Shown: in pieces, positions 24,115 through 34,975 of the stretch | Position numbering within the stretch: the stretch's first letter is position 1 | Layout of the letters: each line of letters starts with the position of its first letter | Source of the DNA: Takakia lepidozioides | Taxonomy: Eukaryota > Streptophyta > Takakiopsida > Takakiales > Takakiaceae | DNA: 64,000 nucleotides | Assembly: GCA_030704615.1 (NCBI GenBank) | Contig: CM060734.1 | Span: 45,960,042-46,024,041, forward strand | Direction of reading: 5' to 3' | The notes under the pieces: generated by a model | The model's database searches: none | What the model was told of the DNA's origin: nothing | Seen by the model: the letters and a program-made list of their open reading frames with translations, nothing else | Position numbers and translations under genes: made by a program

Positions 24115-25500
24115 CTAACGCCTAAAGTCATACTCTGCAAACAACTCCTCTCCAGCCCTAATAGTCCTCCTTGCACATGTCATCACAAAAGTGGTGATGT
24201 TAGGGTCCAATCTACTATCCCCGTCATGGCGCTCATCCCAAAACACGTTGGCGCTGTGGCCCGGCGGTAAGGTAACTGAATTGTTGATGAGCCCAGCCAC
24301 GTTGCCGTACACATCGGGGTTTCCGTCACAATAAATATGGGCTTTGCGGCCCAAATTTCTTGCCCTTACATCATTGTCGTTCACAACAAGGATGTAAGGA
24401 TGGATCAAGGACCCAAGGCCATGTGTCTGCAATAATTGCCACTCCCAGTGGGTGTACCTCGGCCCAAAATAGGGGAACAAATCCATAGAATCCTCTCCTC
24501 CCCCCAAAACTACATCCTCCATAAAAAAAAATCCGCGATCCATACTAAGGTCCATTGCCTCCATCACGCAATACATGCGACCCCAAAAAAGAAAGGGCTC
24601 ACCCTCGGGAATCGGAACTGGACAAGGCACAAGACATTGGTAGAAATGGGGTTGGACTCCCATCGTGAATAGCTCCCTAGCACCACAATGATGTATGGTG
24701 CCGTCATCAGGCCGGCGAAGGCGCGGACCAACCGTGCGAAACAACTTCGGTCCACCTCTCCTAGGGGGCGGCGCCCGTCCATCACTTCGGGGGCCCTTCT
24801 CCCGGAGTGGGAACCTAGTGATCCATCGGTCCCAGTCATACACAGTCCCCAAAGGTGGTGGGATCCATCCGGGTTCTGCCGGAGGACCCGGATATGGACT
24901 CGGTGGCGGCTGTGGTCTCGGCAATGGAGGGGAAGGGAAATGTAGGTTGGTATGAGGGATCTCGCGTGGAGGTAGTAATGGCCGAGATGGCCGGGATGGC
25001 GATGGTGAGGAGGAAAGAACATGTACAATAGGAGGAACGGACGATGCGGATGATGGTGATGATGGGGGTGCCGATGTCGAGGATGTCAAACTCGGACTCG
25101 GTGGCGGCTGTGGTCTCGGCAATGGAGGGGAAGGGACACGTAGCCGGTCGGTATGAGGGACCTCGGATGGCAATGGTGATGAGGAAAGACCATCTACAAT
25201 AGGAAGAACAAACGTTGCGGATGATGGTTTTGATGGGGGTGCCGATGTCGAGGATGACGAATGTGTGTGCGTAGGTGACAAGCGCCTAGCCCGGTGCCCA
25301 AAAATAGAAAAACACGCATCGTACCCCGCTACCTCACAAACTGCATCTACGTCATGTTGCGAGAAAAAAATGTTCACATCCGGAACGGGGTGGGGCTCAT
25401 AAGAAGGAAGAAACCCGCATCGGTATGCCTCTTCAGCAAAAAAATTGCGAGCTTGGACATCAAGACAGGGCTGCAAGATGCATGATATGAAATGCATCAA
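24115..25500 (-). CDS. SET-domain protein inside the CACTA element
   Basis: An uninterrupted frame of 461 residues. The N-terminus (about 1-80) has EEAYRCGFLPSYEPHPVPD; residues about 80-235 are Pro/Ser-rich with an internal duplication (the block around SSPSSASSVPPIVHVLSSSP occurs in two versions). The C-terminal 150 residues look like a SET lysine-methyltransferase fold: VYGNVAGLINNS corresponds to the GNVARFINHS motif, SANVFW to the following PN region, and AGEELFAEYDF to the GEEL-x-x-(D/E)Y motif ending the domain. SET enzymes transfer methyl groups from SAM to protein lysines. It lies between the element's end and TNP2, same strand, so it is probably cargo of the CACTA. Catalytic competence is not established, since the pseudoknot Asn-His is Asn-Asn here. 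Confidence 0.6.
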   Translation of the reverse strand: MMHFISCILQPCLDVQARNFFAEEAYRCGFLPSYEPHPVPDVNIFFSQHDVDAVCEVAGYDACFSIFGHRARRLSPTHTHSSSSTSAPPSKPSSATFVLPIVDGLSSSPLPSEVPHTDRLRVPSPPLPRPQPPPSPSLTSSTSAPPSSPSSASSVPPIVHVLSSSPSPSRPSRPLLPPREIPHTNLHFPSPPLPRPQPPPSPYPGPPAEPGWIPPPLGTVYDWDRWITRFPLREKGPRSDGRAPPPRRGGPKLFRTVGPRLRRPDDGTIHHCGARELFTMGVQPHFYQCLVPCPVPIPEGEPFLFWGRMYCVMEAMDLSMDRGFFFMEDVVLGGGEDSMDLFPYFGPRYTHWEWQLLQTHGLGSLIHPYILVVNDNDVRARNLGRKAHIYCDGNPDVYGNVAGLINNSVTLPPGHSANVFWDERHDGDSRLDPNITTFVMTCARRTIRAGEELFAEYDFRR

Positions 25501-28500
25501 TACTCAATTCACAAACGCGAGGTTTCATTAGATATAGTACTTTTAATTGAGGAGTACGTGAGAAGATATATGGACGACTTACCTTTGCTGCATCAGCAAT
25601 CTCGTACTTGGCATAATGTTTTTGTACAACATGGGGTTGCCGCATCATCGGTGTGGTCCTCCCAACCGGTAGTCGTGCCCAACACCAACTGCACCAACAC
25701 TCAATCTTGGGGAGGCGGTCCCGGCGGGGTCTCCCCGGGGCTCATGCCTCTGGACTTGGTGGCCTACGACCTCGGGATGGCGGCCGTGGGGGCAAAGCTG
25801 TGCGGACATGGCGATGCCGCCTAACTCGTAGACAAGGCGAACGTGCTGTCTCGCCCTCAGCAGGTGGTTGTGGCACAGCCGGCAACGAATCCTCAAGTGT
25901 GACACGTCGATAAACACGTGGCATGACCTAGCACGAGAGAGAGGTAGAGTACCGTATTGTGACCCACTGTAACCTCTGGAGGAGTTACACTCCCAACCCT
26001 TGGAAAAACTTGAAAAAAAAAACCCTGCAAACGTAAAGCCATATGTCCCCACCCCACCAAAAAACAAAACCCTAAAAACAAAACTATATTGCAGCTAATC
26101 CTAAACTAACTATATTATAATTAACCCTAAACTAAACTATGAAACTAAACCCTAAACTAAACTATGTAACCCTAAGAGCCAAAGACCCAAAAACCCAAAT
26201 GATCCTTGCAAAACCCCATAACCCAAAAAACCAAAAAAATAAAATAAAAAATGAGAGGCCTCTTCAACTCACCTCTGCGCCAGATCTGCAACTGTCGTGT
26301 GACGTCCGTGCGACGTCCCCCTGAGGCAGCAACGCTCGTGTGATTCCCCAACGTCGCAGCGGATCCTCCTCTTGCCAAGGTGGCCGCCCCTCTCTCCCCT
26401 TCTCTCTGGCGCATGATCGCCGCCGAGGTTTTCCGGTGGGGTCGCCACACTGGTGCGCCGCAGCTGCACTGACTGCCTCTCACTCCCCCTCTCAATCTCT
26501 CTATCTGATCTCTCTCTCCCTCACCCTCCTCCTCTCACTCTTCCTCCCTCCCCTCCCTCCATCCCTACTTTGTTTTTTTTTGCTCTCGAGCTCTCCCGGG
26601 CGCAACTACCCTCGCGCGCCGGAGCGTTTTCGGCGCGGCAATGACGCAACACTGACGCGCCACGGCGTTCAAACCCATGCGCGCTGTCTCTTTCACTCTC
26701 CCTCTCGCCCTAATCCCTCTCCCTCACTCTCTCTCTCCCTCTTCTATGTCGTTTTGTTTTTTGTTGCTGTTTGAGCGAGCTGGGAGCGCGCCCCCGTGAC
26801 CTGCTGGTGGAGCGGCAGCCAAACGCCAGCGCTGCGGGAGGGTCCACCAGCGTGAAGGAGCTGCCGCGTGAGGGAGCTGCCCTCCCTCTCCTTCTCTCTC
26901 TCTCATTCTCCCTCTTAGCCCTCACTCTCCCTCTCGCCCTTATCTCTCTCCCTCATTCTCTCCCTCGCTCTCTCTCTCTCCCTCTTCTCCCTTTTTTGTT
27001 GTTTGAGCGAGGGAGTGTGCCCACGCGACCTGGTGGCGGAGCGCCAACGGAACGCCAGCATGAAGGAGCTGCTGCGTGAGGCGCCCAACTGCAGGTAAGC
27101 AGCCATGCATTTCTGATCTTCATAGTGAGAGATTTCAGTGAGAGTTTGGGTTCCACAGAGTAGACTGTGGAATCCCCACGGATCTCATAGTATATAGGAC
27201 AATAGAAGAAGTGATCTTCAGTTTCAATTTCATGGAGAGAGAGGGAGAGAGAGAAAGAGAGGGAGAGATTTCCTTTTTTTTTTGGGGACCTGCACAAATG
27301 AGAAGGAGAGAGAGGGAAGATATTCACGTCATGTCAAGACATGGACAAGACCCATAAGGGTCATTTGTCAATTAAAGACATAAACAGCCTTGGATAGGGC
27401 ACTATCTCACTTTTCCAGTCTTGTCAAATCATCCCAAAAGACACCACCCAATCATCCAAAACAAAACAGGGTGGGAGGGCGGGGTTTGTTCTTGTGTGGG
27501 ACAAGATAAGATATTGTTGTCCCTGTGCATGCTGCAAGGCCTCTTGGTCCAGCCTGTACATATACCAGCAGCTTACCAATTCAGCCATGAATTATGGCAT
27601 GTCATGCATCAGCCAAGGCATAAGGACCAGCCTGCATTTTGTCAGAATCTCAGTATCCCACCAAACAGTCCAACTTGATCCAGATGAAGTAGATTCCATA
27701 TCATTTGTATTCACCCCGAGACATGTGATCATACAAGGTATCAAGGGAATGTGAATGCAGCTTGTCAGATTGCAGGTTCAAGACTTGTACCAACAAACAG
27801 CATGAACAGCCGAGATCCAGCCTCTTTTGTATAAAAAATAGATGGCAGGTCATAGGCCTGATGTCATGACAGATCCAAAATAGTAGGTAGGATTCCATTG
27901 CAGCTTACCATCCTCATCCTTCAAGAGTTCCATGCTAAGACATGCAAAAAACACCTTACTACGATCTAGTACACATCAGAAGTAGGCCTGACAAGGAGCA
28001 GGGCAGTACCCTACCAGGCTGCCACCTTAAACTTCAAGGCCATCAGATCCATAGTTACCCAAAACCGCCAAAAACATACCACCAAAAACCAGATCCTCTT
28101 TGGCCAAAATAACTCACAACCTAGCTTAATAATCCACAGGTTGTGCTGTAAAAGATTAAAAGGTAGGGTATAGTTTGTATGCAAGCCTCAGGAAACAAGC
28201 CCGTCAGGCCGAGCTGCGCATCGGCGGCAGAACGACAAAGGCCAGAATGCAGGCTGGAGCATATCAAGTCAAAGGCAGTTGGGTTGAAATCGGGGCTGCA
28301 GCCAGCAGCCACCACACAGCGCGCACAACCCTAGGTTTCCTCAGCCCATATCCCAATCTGCATGCTCAAGAAATTTCAAAGTAGGTGAGGATCCTCACCT
28401 GGTCCCATCACAAGCCCCCACAAAAACCAACAGGTTAGTGAGGATTGTGGAACCCCAGGTGAATCACAGACCCTCACACTTGTCATCAATGTCAACTAAG

Positions 28501-28934
28501 AAACTCAAAAGCAAGAGAAAGAGATAAGAACATGAGAATCCCTAAACTCCAAAGGCACCTTAAGCGATTGGGGAAGAGGGTTATGCGCCATCACCACCCG
28601 CAGCAAGCCGCCTCCACAAAGCACATAAGCAATGAAGCAAAGCAGGCACAAACGCAAGGCACTAGAAAAGAGGGAGAGAACTTCCCATCATGAGCATCCT
28701 TGCTAAGCACAGAAAAAGCCAGAGGAGGGAAGATGCCACTGCTTTCATAGCGGTGTTTCCCACTGCAAGAGAGACAAGGCACCGCCTTCGCGCCCCCCCA
28801 GGCGCTCGTCCAGCATGGGTACGACATCACAAACGGGGCAGCCACCGAAGCACGCCCGCCATAACATTCTCCTCGCGAGCTCAGAAGCACATCGCCTGCT
28901 TCTGACAGCGGGAGAGACGACATAGGGTTGTCCC
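25501..28934. other. CACTA interior: GC-rich and pyrimidine-rich non-coding DNA
   Basis: 25,640-25,930 is GC-rich and might hold a 5' exon of the SET gene (minus). 26,460-27,010 is CTCTCCCTC-rich low complexity with an imperfect duplication (GGTGG-GGAGCG-CAACG-AACGCCAGC...GAAGGAGCTGC at about 26,803 and 27,030). 27,100-28,930 shows no recognisable gene, RNA or element. Confidence 0.4.
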
Positions 28935-29445
28935 CCGATTTTTCATCCGTGGATGAAAAACGGTAGGACGAATCCATATACCCTGACGGATTTCATCCGT
29001 GGCAAGGTTAAAAATAGGTTTTGGGGTAGGGGTTAGGGTTTCCACCGTAATTAATCATAATTAGGGGTAGTAAAGATCAATTCCAGGTCATAATCACATC
29101 ACCCATAGATAGCTCACTTGTGTCAGGATGCAAAAGTAGGGAATATCATCTGTGGCAGCGCCTTACCTCCATCTAGGTAATTCTATCATTCCTTTTCAGA
29201 CCATCCGGTATGGATAACAAGAGTCAATAAAAGAGGAATGAAAAATTATCACCCTGGTAGTTTTTCATCCGGTACGGATGGAAAAACAGGATGCTGTTGA
29301 CAACCTCCATAGAGGTAATTCTTTTCTTCCATGGTGACTCATCCGGTATGGATGAGAGTCAATAGAGGAGGAATGAAAAGGCCAAAAGAACCACCCTAGA
29401 GGTAATTCAGTGTCCATCCTGTTGGCTCATCCGGTATGGATGAAA
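28935..29445. repeat. Array of CATCCGG-TA-YGGATG palindromes
   Basis: Six sites: TTTTCATCCGTGGATGAAAA (about 28,941), TTTCATCCGTGGC (about 28,990), CATCCGGTATGGAT (about 29,204), TTTTTCATCCGGTACGGATG (about 29,263), CATCCGGTATGGATGA (about 29,342) and again (about 29,429). The last four are 60-90 bp apart with similar spacers (AGAGGAGGAATGAAAA; AGAGGTAATTC). No protein-coding role. Confidence 0.6.
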
Positions 29446-29649
29446 AAGCCTGATAGAGGAACAAAAAATCCACACTGATAGCAAACTGCCGATTCCCAGT
29501 AGAGAGGGAGACAGAGGGAGAAATGGGGCCAAGAAAATAAAAAAAGAAGTAAGGGGGGGGGGACTGAGCAGCAGCAGCTCGGCCCCTCTCTGGTTTTTTT
29601 CTTTTGTGAGCAGCAGAGGGACAGGGACAGATGGAGGAGAGAGACATTC

Positions 29650-30459
29650 GTGCAAGCACTTGAGGGCACATTTTCGGGTGAGTGGAATGAGGGGAAGCTC
29701 TTGGAGCTGGTGGGAAAGAACCTCAAGGACAAGAGGTACCGTGTGCGACAAACCATTTGCAAGGCACTCAAGGCGGGGGTCGAACCAACGACCATGCCAC
29801 ATGGAATAACCAAGGTAAGACGCACTTCAGTTGTCATTGGTGTCTTTGAATGCATGTTCATTGCGGTATGGAGTTCATTAACATTTATAGTGTCTTTGTT
29901 GGGGCTGGACAGGAATCTTGGGAGGCTCTCATCGCAGGGGAGAGGGAAGAGCTGAAGGTGGAGATCTTCGCAAGGGGTCGTGCGGCAACTGCAGCCCGCC
30001 TCGAGAAGTGTGCGGAATCAACACACAAGTGGGGCCCCGGCGGAAGCAAGAGTTTTGTCACCCGATTCATAAGTGTTCTTTCTCTTGTCATACCCATTCT
30101 TCTTTTTTAGCTTCTCCCTTCCATTATGAATTCTGACCTGTCATTGCATTTGTATGTCATGTGCAGAGAAAGAAGTTTGAGAGGCCTCCCTCCGCCATCG
30201 AGCACAACTTTTGCAAGAGGGGTGGAAGGCCCTTGTAGCCTCAATGGCCAAGACGCCACAATTGACGGAGGATAGTGCATCTGTAGGGGTGGGGATGGGT
30301 AGTTCAGTGGCTCGGCCGGATGGGGGAGAGCCAGTAGTAGGGGGTGGTTCGAAGGATGATGTAATCTCGGACTCGGCCTCATCATCCTCCAAATTGGAGA
30401 CCGAGCGTAGCTTGCATTCCTCGGACAAGTACACCTATGACTCAGGTGATGAGGAGTGA
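29650..30459 (+). CDS. En/Spm-type plant transposase-associated ORF (exons)
   Basis: Three exon-like frames: 29,650-29,815 (EGTFSGEWNEGKLLELVGKN, KRYRVRQTICKALKAG; donor ACCAAG/GTAAGA), about 29,910-30,100 (ESWEALIAGEREELKVEIFA, HKWGPGGSKSFVTRF) and 30,170-30,459 (acidic Ser-rich tail SKDDVISDSASSSSKLETER, DKYTYDSGDEE, stop). The W-x-x-L ... H-x-x-G-x-KSF pattern is reminiscent of the plant transposase (Ptta/En/Spm) domain whose members bind CACTA subterminal repeats. It lies beside GCGAC subterminal repeats, matching such a role. Splice joins are not verified and the first exon is unknown. Confidence 0.45.
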
Positions 30460-31287
30460 GGGATGGTTCCCAGTTAGAGACATGTAAAGGTAGTACTCGC
30501 TTTATGTATATATTTCTTCAGTTACCATTTTGATCCTTATTCTAACCTTAATGGACATGTGGATTCTAATCTAACCTATAGATTAGAATGCATGCATTTC
30601 ATGCAAGCACGAGGCACACCCCAACCCCCAAGAAAACCCCACCCCCACCCCCCCAAAACGAAAAAAAAACCCCAAAACCCCACCCCAAATACCAGCTGGC
30701 TACCCTCCCACCCAGCGATGCCGGCGCGACGGCCGGGTGCGACTAGCGACGCCGTTGCGATTCCCCGCCGTCGCAATAGAATAACGCCAACATGGAGCTA
30801 GCGACGCCACGAAGGGGCTGCGACGTTGTTGCGACTCCAGGGAGTCGCACATGAACGTGCCCTCCCATGGAGCTAGCGACGGCCCCCGGGGGCTGCGACA
30901 TCCCTGCGATTCCCGGACGTCGCTACAGAACCTCCTTACCCATGGGGGTCTAGCGACGTCATGGCGATTCCTGGGCGTCGCCAGGCTGCGACGTTTTGGC
31001 GACGCCAACGCGTGGCTAATTCTGGGAATGGGCGACGTCCTTGCGACTGCCCCATGACGCAGGGGAAGGGATGGACCCCCTCCCTGCCCTTTGTTGCGAC
31101 TCCTGGGAGTTGCCATATTGCGACGCCCCAGAGGGGCGACGTCTTTTGGCCGTCGTTGGTCGTGGCTAGGTGGACCCGGGGGATTAGCGATTCCCTTAGG
31201 TCGCTAATCTGCGACGTTCCGGGAGCGACGTGGCGGCGACTTCCCGACGTCGCAATTTGTCCCCGGCACGCCCTGGGCGCTGTAGTG
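30460..31287. repeat. CACTA subterminal repeats and terminus
   Basis: From about 30,710 the sequence is filled with GCGAC/GTCGC words arranged as inverted pairs, for example GCGATTCCCCGCCGTCGC (about 30,757), GCGACTCCAGGGAGTCGC (about 30,830), GCGATTCCCGGACGTCGC (about 30,906), GCGATTCCTGGGCGTCGC (about 30,962), GCGACTCCTGGGAGTTGC (about 31,095) and GCGACTTCCCGACGTCGC (about 31,236). The region ends GCGCTGTAGTG at 31,287. Subterminal clusters of a short motif are a hallmark of CACTA ends, where the accessory protein binds. Confidence 0.7.
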
Positions 31288-31375
31288 TATTTTGGTTGCT
31301 AGGCGCGGCGTTTGGAGGTTGTTGAGGCATCGCTAACACCCCCCCCCCCCCCGCCCCCTCCCCCAAAACGTAGTA

Positions 31376-32110
31376 GTGACCCTCAGAATAACACATCCTG
31401 CAGTGACATCCAGGGTCGTAGGAGCAGTCTGCTGCAAATAAACATAGTCACCAGGGCTAAACCTCCAAACCCCAGGACGATATCCTCCACCACGTATAGT
31501 GGCATACGTCAACGTATCACAGTGTTGTGCAATGGCAAGGTTATCAAAAGCCATGGGCATAACTTTCTTGAACAACTCTGCACGTTGATCACATGCACGT
31601 ACCCACACGTCCGGATCGTCAAGGTTAAGGACTTGAGCAGTGTCCCTACGAATGGCTGCAGGAAAATCCGGCTCTCGGCCAAAGAGAAGGAAATATGGTG
31701 AGAAGGAGGCAAGTGATGCTTGTTTGCTGAACCTGTAGCCCATGGCTAACCAAGGCACCTGAAGATCCCAATCTCCTAGGTGTCCCTTCTGCAAGCCATA
31801 CTTGCGCAAACCCCTCTTCACCGTTTGAACAACTCTCTCTGCCAAGCTATCGGCCTCAGGATGATCCCGAGAAGTGGTGCGGTGGTCTATCAAGGCTTTA
31901 TCACACAAAGCTTGAAACTCCCCCAAGAACTCTCTCTCTTGGTCCGTGAGTACCTCAGCTGGAGCACCGAATCGGCTAAGCACACGATCCAAAAATGCAT
32001 ACGCAGCCCCCTCACTAGCCTTGTCAGGCAATGGAACCAACTCAATCCACTTGGAGAAGTGCTCCACCATCACCAACACATATCTGTGGTGACGCATAGT
32101 CAGTGGCAAC
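31376..32110 (-). pseudogene. Gypsy integrase fragment, same family as at 16.5-19.1 kb
   Basis: Uninterrupted integrase frame from RYVLVMVEHFSKWIELVPLP through VLSRFGAPAEVLTDQEREFL, DHRTTSRDHPEADSLAERVV and GDYVYLQQTAPTTLDVTAG. It is very close to the plus-strand pol fragment near 18.1-18.8 kb. It stops at about 31,376 next to a C-rich tract, before the PHD region, and at the other side is fused to a PPR fragment at about 32,110. Only this segment of the element remains. Confidence 0.85.
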
Positions 32111-32111
32111 A

Positions 32112-32443
32112 AATTTGACAATATGGCTGAACGGGACGTTGTCTCCTGGAACACGATGATCATAGGATATGGCCAACATGGGTGCAAGATGAAGCCACAA
32201 ATGAGCAAATGTTGGGTGCAGCCGGACCGGGTCACTTTCATTTGTCTTTGCAAGGCGTGTACGAGCCTGACAGCCCTGGAAAAGGGCAAAGAGGTCCATG
32301 GTGACATCATCAAAGCTGGAATTGTATCAGATGTCACTCTGAACAGTACCCTGGTGGACATGTATGCCAAAGGGGGGAGCATCAAGGATGCCAATGTGGG
32401 CTCTTGGGCTCCTGTCAGTACCATGATGTGGTATTCTTTCTGA
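32112..32443 (+). pseudogene. PPR gene fragment
   Basis: Encodes MAERDVVSWNTMIIGYGQHG, then CLCKACTSLTALEKGKEVHG and ALVDMYAKCGS-like STLVDMYAKGGSIKDA. The loop KALEMYEQM-type segment is shortened (MKPQMSKCWVQPDRVT), indicating a deletion. One and a half PLS modules without start or C-terminal domain. Confidence 0.8.
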
Positions 32444-33532
32444 TGCTTACAAGGTTCTTGGGAGAGTCAGCTTGGTCTTAGTAGGCCGTGTTTCAATCTC
32501 TGCCCGCTCAGCTGCACCATGGTGGTTCTCATAGACCAATCCAACATTACCTGACTACAGACACAAGCAACACACACACAAGAGGTCCTCTTGGTTCATG
32601 GTCAGTCAAATCTTCCATAGGTCATGACACAAGGTCGAGGACAATGTGGTGAGGGCACCTTCTTCTTCGACTATTTCAGCCTGAACATTTTTCCTCTCAT
32701 CAGACTCAGCCCTGAATTTGTAGCATGGAGCAGAACTGGCATGAGTTTTATAAAGATCCTTCTCGATGGTGGGACAACCGCAATCACAAGGTGTGGCTTT
32801 TTCTGAAGGTACAATGTGAAGATGTTTGTCCATCCTGCAAATGTGGGCTCTTGGCTCCTGTTAGTACCATGATGTGTTATTGTTTCTGATGTTTACAAGG
32901 TTCTTGGGAGAGCCAGCTTGGTCTTCGCAGGTCGTGTTTCAATCTCTGCCCGCTCAGCTGCACCGTGTTGGATCTCACAGACCACTCCGTCATTACCTGA
33001 CTACATACCCAAGCAGCACACACAAGAGGTCCTCTTGGGTTCATGGTCAGTCAAATCCTCCATGGGTCATGCCCTCTCATAAGACTCAGCCCTGAATTTG
33101 CATATTGAATTCTGTAAGTTAGCTCGTTGGGTGGATCTGTGGTGGTTTGGAGTGACTTTAACAAGTTACTGCTGATGTGGCAGCAGAAAAGTACGGCCCA
33201 AAAACAAATAACAGAGATGAAGAGAAGAGTGTCACTAGTTAGCATAGAACTAGTGTCACTAGTGGACTAGTTAGCATAGGAACTAGTGTGATAGGTAGGG
33301 TTGGGGTGTTTGCTGGAGAAATTCAAGCATTTTCCCTCTTATCAGTAGCGGCTCTAAATTTTCATGTTGAATTCTGCAAGTTAGCTGGTTGAGTGAACCT
33401 TTGTAGTTTGGAGTGACTTTGACATGATACTGCCAATGTGACAATAGGAAAGAATCCGGAAACAGGTAACGGAGACCATAAGAAGTTGTGGAATGAATAC
33501 TTTTCTGACCCCAGTCAACGGTGAGACAATCA
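32395..33532. repeat. Dispersed repeat flanking the 15-kb element (left side)
   Basis: The phrase CTTGGGAGAG(T/C)CAGCTTGGTC with CCCGCTCAGCTGCACC occurs at about 32,455 and 32,900, and homologous sequence occurs at about 50,030 and 50,450. A second block (GTTGAATTCTGCAAGTTAGC ... TTTGGAGTGACTTTGACATG) at about 33,365-33,520 recurs at about 49,100-49,260. This is an anonymous repeat family of the host genome into which the 15-kb element inserted. Confidence 0.7.
33524..33532. repeat. Target-site duplication AGACAATCA, left copy
   Basis: Nine bases immediately outside the left end of the 15-kb element, identical to 48,674-48,682 at its right end. Nine bp is the usual duplication length for Mutator-like elements. 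Confidence 0.88.
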
Positions 33533-33700
33533 GGGGGCTGCTATTTCATGAGCCATGAGCCATGAGCGGCATGAGCCATGAGCAGAGTCGTAAGTGTGGA
33601 AAAAAACATGAGCAGCACTATTTTCCGGAAATGAGTGTCCGCGGGAATAGGGTTTAGGGTGCCACGGTCATAGGGGGAGAAGGACCTCCCGATGAAGGAG
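33533..33700. repeat. Left terminal inverted repeat and subterminal region
   Basis: CTATTTCATGAGC at 33,541 is followed by CATGAGC words, an A-run, then CCGCGGGAATAGGG and CACGGTCATAGGG. The second element (53,136) shows the same order: CTGCTATTTCATGAGC, CATGAGC words, A-run, CCACGGAAATAGGG, GCACGGAAATAGGG. Confidence 0.8.
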
Positions 33701-33995
33701 GTTCGGCAATGTTATTTAGAATTATATATTGAAAGGCAATGTTTCGCGAATGGTAGGGTGGTACTGCTCTGTACAATGGGGGCCCATTTCAGCCTACCAG
33801 CCACTTGCAAAATCCACCCACACTCCCAATCCCAAACGAAATGAGCAATGACGCATTCTCGGAACGATGGACACAGAATAGAATAAAAAGAGGGCACAAT
33901 GAGGTTTTTATTGATCCACATGAATTGCATTTGAAGCACGTCTACTGTGCTGATTGTGCAATCAAATCTTTAGCCCTGTGCCTACTGAATACAAG

Positions 33996-34736
33996 TCACG
34001 TTGTCAATGGGACTTCGACTGCTCTCAGAACTAGCTCATGAGTCATGGGGCTCCTCCATGTAAAGTCGATTGCAGCCGTTGTACCGCCCCTAGTGATGTT
34101 CACCACAATGTCCTGCCCTTCAATCATACCACCATCGAATATGGAAATCTTCACGTTTTCGTCGTCCACACCAATGCGAATGTCCCCATACAATGGAGAA
34201 GAGGAGCGCACTCCTTGAGGAGAATAGGTCTCTCCGATGGAGTCCACCCACGTCCAGTGGCAGCAGTTCCACCGCAACAGCATAGCAGTGCGCCTTCTTC
34301 TGCATGGGTGACCGTCGTAGCTGGGAAAATCGGAATCGAGGATGCGCAGGAGCCACGGACTCCTCAGACCAAGATCGTCACCCCGCTCGAAGGCGTAGTG
34401 GCCTACGATATACTCAAAAGCCACCAATGTTTCCACAATCGAACCAGTATCTTCTGTGTAATCTGTGTACCAGATAACAATGTCTCCCGATGTGGCCGAA
34501 TACATTGCATAATCGATGCCTCCAAATGGGCAGTCGTCCCGGTTCCGGAAGCACGGCATCCTTGCAAAGGAGGACCTGAGGACGACTTGGATGCAGATGA
34601 CAATGACCTTGCGGACAGCTACGAAGCCCTTAGATTTTGGAAATGATGCGAAGCGGAAGAGCAGTCCGGCCTCCATCCCACGTACCCACCGACGGAGGTG
34701 GAACGTGTTCATCACGACGGCGGTGGATGAACCCAT
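33996..34736 (-). CDS. Unknown cargo protein A1 (paralogue of A2)
   Basis: An intact 246-residue frame, not recognised. It pairs with the gene at 34,976-35,677: shared landmarks in order are LRSSFARMPCFRN (A2 LRYSFSRMPCRRN), DCP, DYAM, SGDI, FERG, PW(L/V)L, a Leu-x-RWNCC-x-WT block (about residue 157), YGDIR, DGG-x-I-x-G-x-DIVV and ELVLR-x-(V/I)EVP near the end. No signal peptide or membrane segment is evident. The RWNCC and MPC cysteines are conserved and could bind metal, but no known domain fits. Methionine 60 (MPC, at 34,559) is an alternative start, but similarity extends several residues upstream of it. The two genes are divergently transcribed with about 240 bp between starts. Confidence 0.6.
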   Translation of the reverse strand: MGSSTAVVMNTFHLRRWVRGMEAGLLFRFASFPKSKGFVAVRKVIVICIQVVLRSSFARMPCFRNRDDCPFGGIDYAMYSATSGDIVIWYTDYTEDTGSIVETLVAFEYIVGHYAFERGDDLGLRSPWLLRILDSDFPSYDGHPCRRRRTAMLLRWNCCHWTWVDSIGETYSPQGVRSSSPLYGDIRIGVDDENVKISIFDGGMIEGQDIVVNITRGGTTAAIDFTWRSPMTHELVLRAVEVPLTT

Positions 34737-34975
34737 ACATCTTTCTCATCAACAAGTTATAGTTTGAGATCTGCCACCGAAGTCCATCCCCCCGGATGGA
34801 AATTCGGCGCCGCATTTACATCGAAGAGGGGATGGACTTCGTCGTGTCCAGTGGCTATCGGCCCACCTGGCAGTGACTGCCCATAGTTTGCATGGCAGGG
34901 TAGGAAACTGAAACGGCTACATTCATGAAGCAGCCAATCTTCATCGGTCCAGGATCCTGTAGGGGGGAAATTTAA

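Larger units (their letters stand above)
22960..31287 (-). mobile_element. Decayed CACTA (En/Spm) element
   Basis: Bounded on the right by a CACTA terminus: the + strand ends ...GGGCGCTGTAGTG at 31,287, i.e. CACTACAGCGCCC read inwards. GCGAC-type subterminal repeats fill 30,700-31,260. Inside are a TNP2 transposase remnant (22,965-23,802, -), a SET-domain ORF (24,115-25,500, -) and an En/Spm-like ORF on the other strand (29,650-30,459). The left terminus is missing; TNP2 breaks at about 22,960 next to the PPR pseudogene. That all these parts belong to one element is inferred from order and strand. Confidence 0.6.

Noticed and set aside
26453-27106. Frames rich in Leu/Ser/Pro over CTCTCCCTC tracts
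   Set aside because: Low-complexity artefacts.
29760-29800. tRNA-like B box (GGTTCGACC on the minus strand)
   Set aside because: No A box at suitable distance and it lies within a likely exon of the En/Spm-like gene.
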